6,124 bases of DNA from Legionella genomosp. 1 (GTDB lineage Bacteria; Pseudomonadota; Gammaproteobacteria; Legionellales; Legionellaceae), in the NCBI GenBank assembly GCA_945889365.1, contig CAMDBQ010000093.1:1-6124 (forward strand). Reading direction: 5' to 3'. Within the stretch, counting starts at the first letter, position 1. Each line of letters starts with the position of its first letter. The notes beneath the pieces were generated by a model that was given only the letters and a program-made list of their open reading frames with translations, searched no databases and was not told where the DNA came from. Below, piece by piece: positions 4,473 through 6,124 of the stretch. The position numbers and the translations under genes were made by a program.

Positions 4473-6124
4473 ATGGCCATCATTGAAATCGACGGCAAAA
4501 CAATTGAAGTAGAAAGCGGAAAAATGATCATTGAAGTTGCCGATGAGCAAGGCATTCATATTCCGCGGTTTTGCTACCACAAAAAACTATCGGTTGCTGC
4601 AAATTGCCGCATGTGTCTGGTTGGCGTCGAAAATAGTAAAAAAACAGTGCCTGCCTGTGCCACACCCATTACCGATGGTATGAAAGTCTTTACCAAATCA
4701 AAAGAGGCTATCCGCTCGCAAGAGGCCGTGATGGAATTTCTGCTGATCAATCACCCGCTTGACTGCCCTATTTGCGATCAAGGCGGCGAATGTGAGTTGC
4801 AAGACGTTTCGATGGGGTTTGGTAGCGATCGCTCAAATTATAATGATGCTAAACGTGCTGTTGAAAGCGATGATATTGGTCCATTAATTTCCATGGAAAT
4901 GACGCGCTGTATTCATTGTACGCGTTGCGTACGCTTTGGCGATGAAGTTGCAGGCCTTCCTGAATTAGGTGGCTTGGGGCGTGGCGAAGACATGCAAATT
5001 GGAACGTATATCAAACACAGCGTGACCTCGGAAGTCTCAGGTAACGTGATTGATTTATGTCCCGTTGGCGCTCTAACATCAAAGCCATATCGGTTTACAG
5101 CCAGAGCGTGGGAAATGACCCAGCACGATGGCGTTGCCCCGCACGATTGCTTAGGCTCAAATATCTATATCCATACACGACGCAATCAGTTAATGCGTGT
5201 GGTTCCAAAAGAGCATGAATCCATTAACGAAACCTGGTTGTCCGATCGAGATCGTTTTAGCTATTTGGGCTTAAATAGCCATGCGCGCGCTACAGAACCG
5301 AAGATTAAGCGTGACGGTCAATGGGAAACCGTAGACTGGGAAACCGCATTGAAGTTTACTGCAATGGGATTAGGTCGCGTGATTAAACAGCACGGCCCAG
5401 AGCAATTCGCAGCCTTTGCGTCCCCTTCCTCAACGCTCGAAGAATTGTACTTGATGCAAAAATTTATGCGTGGTCTTGGGGTCAATAACCTGGATCATCG
5501 ACTCCAACAAACCGATTTCCGCGATCAAAACACGCAAACGGTTATGCCAACCAGTTCATTGCCTTATGCTGAGCTAGAAAATCAGGCTGCAATTTTGCTG
5601 GTGGGTTGTAATGTTGACCGGGAAATACCCCTTGCCGGGGTTCGTGTACGGAAAGCGTTCACCAATGGCGGTCAAATTTATGCCATTAATCCCGTGGATT
5701 ATGATTACCATTTTGACGTGGTAGGTAAAAAAATTGTTTCACCGCAAGAGATGCCATTCCAGCTGGCTAGTCTGGTTTTGGCGCTGGTTGATGATGCAAG
5801 CCGTTTGCCAGAAGCATTGCAAACATTATTAATTGGGTTAAAACCTGATAAGACAATTGTAGCCATGGCTAAAGCATTGCGCCAGCCCAACGCCGCAATA
5901 GTGACCGGCGCACTTTGCGAAAATCATCCGCAGGCCGTGCTTTTGCGGACTTTACTCCATTGGCTGGAGCAATTGAGTGGCGCGCGAATATTGCGCTTAA
6001 CCAATGGGGCCAATACTGCAGGCGCAAGCTTGGCAGGAATGCTGCCTAATCGCGCTGCCGCCGGAAAAGTAATTGAGCCTGCGGGTATGGATGTGCATAC
6101 AGCACTTGATGCGAAGCTCAAAGG
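4473..6124 (+). CDS. nuoG: NADH-quinone oxidoreductase subunit G (NuoG), 75 kDa subunit, 3' end cut by window
   Basis: The first 550 codons are visible, with no stop before the right edge; full NuoG of this type is usually about 700-800 residues. NuoG carries electrons from NuoF/NuoE towards NuoB in the peripheral arm. Domains in order: an N-terminal ferredoxin with the N1b [2Fe-2S] ligands C34, C45, C48 and C62; the His-Cys segment for N5 (H94, C98, C101, C107, in NHPLDCPICDQGGEC); and N4 ligands C146, C149, C152 and C196. From about residue 205 comes a molybdopterin-oxidoreductase-like domain that in complex I binds no molybdenum. The optional N7 cluster is missing: the expected ligand region reads HDCLGSNI (C226 is a lone cysteine) and LCD is replaced by LSDRDRF (S257), as in mitochondrial-type subunits. 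The ATG at 4473 has TAAGG 7 nt upstream, inside the end of nuoF, so the two genes are coupled. Confidence 0.97.
   Translation, partial: MAIIEIDGKTIEVESGKMIIEVADEQGIHIPRFCYHKKLSVAANCRMCLVGVENSKKTVPACATPITDGMKVFTKSKEAIRSQEAVMEFLLINHPLDCPICDQGGECELQDVSMGFGSDRSNYNDAKRAVESDDIGPLISMEMTRCIHCTRCVRFGDEVAGLPELGGLGRGEDMQIGTYIKHSVTSEVSGNVIDLCPVGALTSKPYRFTARAWEMTQHDGVAPHDCLGSNIYIHTRRNQLMRVVPKEHESINETWLSDRDRFSYLGLNSHARATEPKIKRDGQWETVDWETALKFTAMGLGRVIKQHGPEQFAAFASPSSTLEELYLMQKFMRGLGVNNLDHRLQQTDFRDQNTQTVMPTSSLPYAELENQAAILLVGCNVDREIPLAGVRVRKAFTNGGQIYAINPVDYDYHFDVVGKKIVSPQEMPFQLASLVLALVDDASRLPEALQTLLIGLKPDKTIVAMAKALRQPNAAIVTGALCENHPQAVLLRTLLHWLEQLSGARILRLTNGANTAGASLAGMLPNRAAAGKVIEPAGMDVHTALDAKLK

Noticed and set aside
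5705..6121. Antisense open frames opposite nuoG
   Set aside because: The + frame is open to the window edge and reads as NuoG; the antisense frames are short and unsupported.
1..6124. A novel or accessory system in this window
   Set aside because: All coding sequence is accounted for by standard complex I subunits in canonical order; no transposase, integrase, repeat array or unfamiliar gene is seen.

Overview
The window is an internal stretch of a bacterial nuo operon, which encodes the proton-pumping NADH:quinone oxidoreductase (respiratory complex I). All genes are on the + strand in the canonical order: the end of nuoA, then nuoB, nuoC, nuoD, nuoE, nuoF, and about the first 550 codons of nuoG, which runs off the right edge. 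The products cover the whole hydrophilic arm (NuoB, C, D, E, F, G) and the tail of one membrane subunit (NuoA). Every iron-sulfur ligand expected for clusters N1a, N1b, N2, N3, N4 and N5 can be read in the translations, as can the FMN/NADH motifs of NuoF and the quinone-site His and Tyr of NuoD. The enzyme looks functional.

Organism: separate nuoC and nuoD genes (not the fused nuoCD of enterics), the beta/gammaproteobacterial style of NuoB and NuoD, and a NuoG without the N7 cluster all point to a proteobacterium. Moderate GC and the wording of NuoC, NuoD and NuoG suggest a gammaproteobacterium, possibly near Legionellales (Coxiella/Legionella-like). The phylum-level call is firm. The order-level call is inference from remembered family sequences.

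Layout: nuoA/nuoB overlap by 10 nt, nuoB/nuoC are 9 nt apart, nuoC/nuoD overlap by 4 nt (ATGA), and nuoF/nuoG are 2 nt apart. All of these imply co-transcription and translational coupling. The exceptions are a 75-nt gap before nuoE and a 131-nt gap before nuoF. The nuoE-nuoF gap can fold, as + strand RNA, into a long hairpin (22 of 23 positions paired, five of them G.U). It ends 6 nt before the nuoF ribosome binding site. A second, upstream hairpin shares bases with it, so the two cannot form together. This is the only part of the window not explained by ordinary complex I coding sequence.

Function of the set: NuoF binds NADH and FMN. Electrons pass through NuoE, NuoF and NuoG clusters to N2 in NuoB, next to the quinone pocket formed with NuoD. 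NuoC braces NuoD and NuoB, and NuoA lies in the membrane at the arm junction. No mobile element, CRISPR array, tRNA, rRNA or novel gene system was found.
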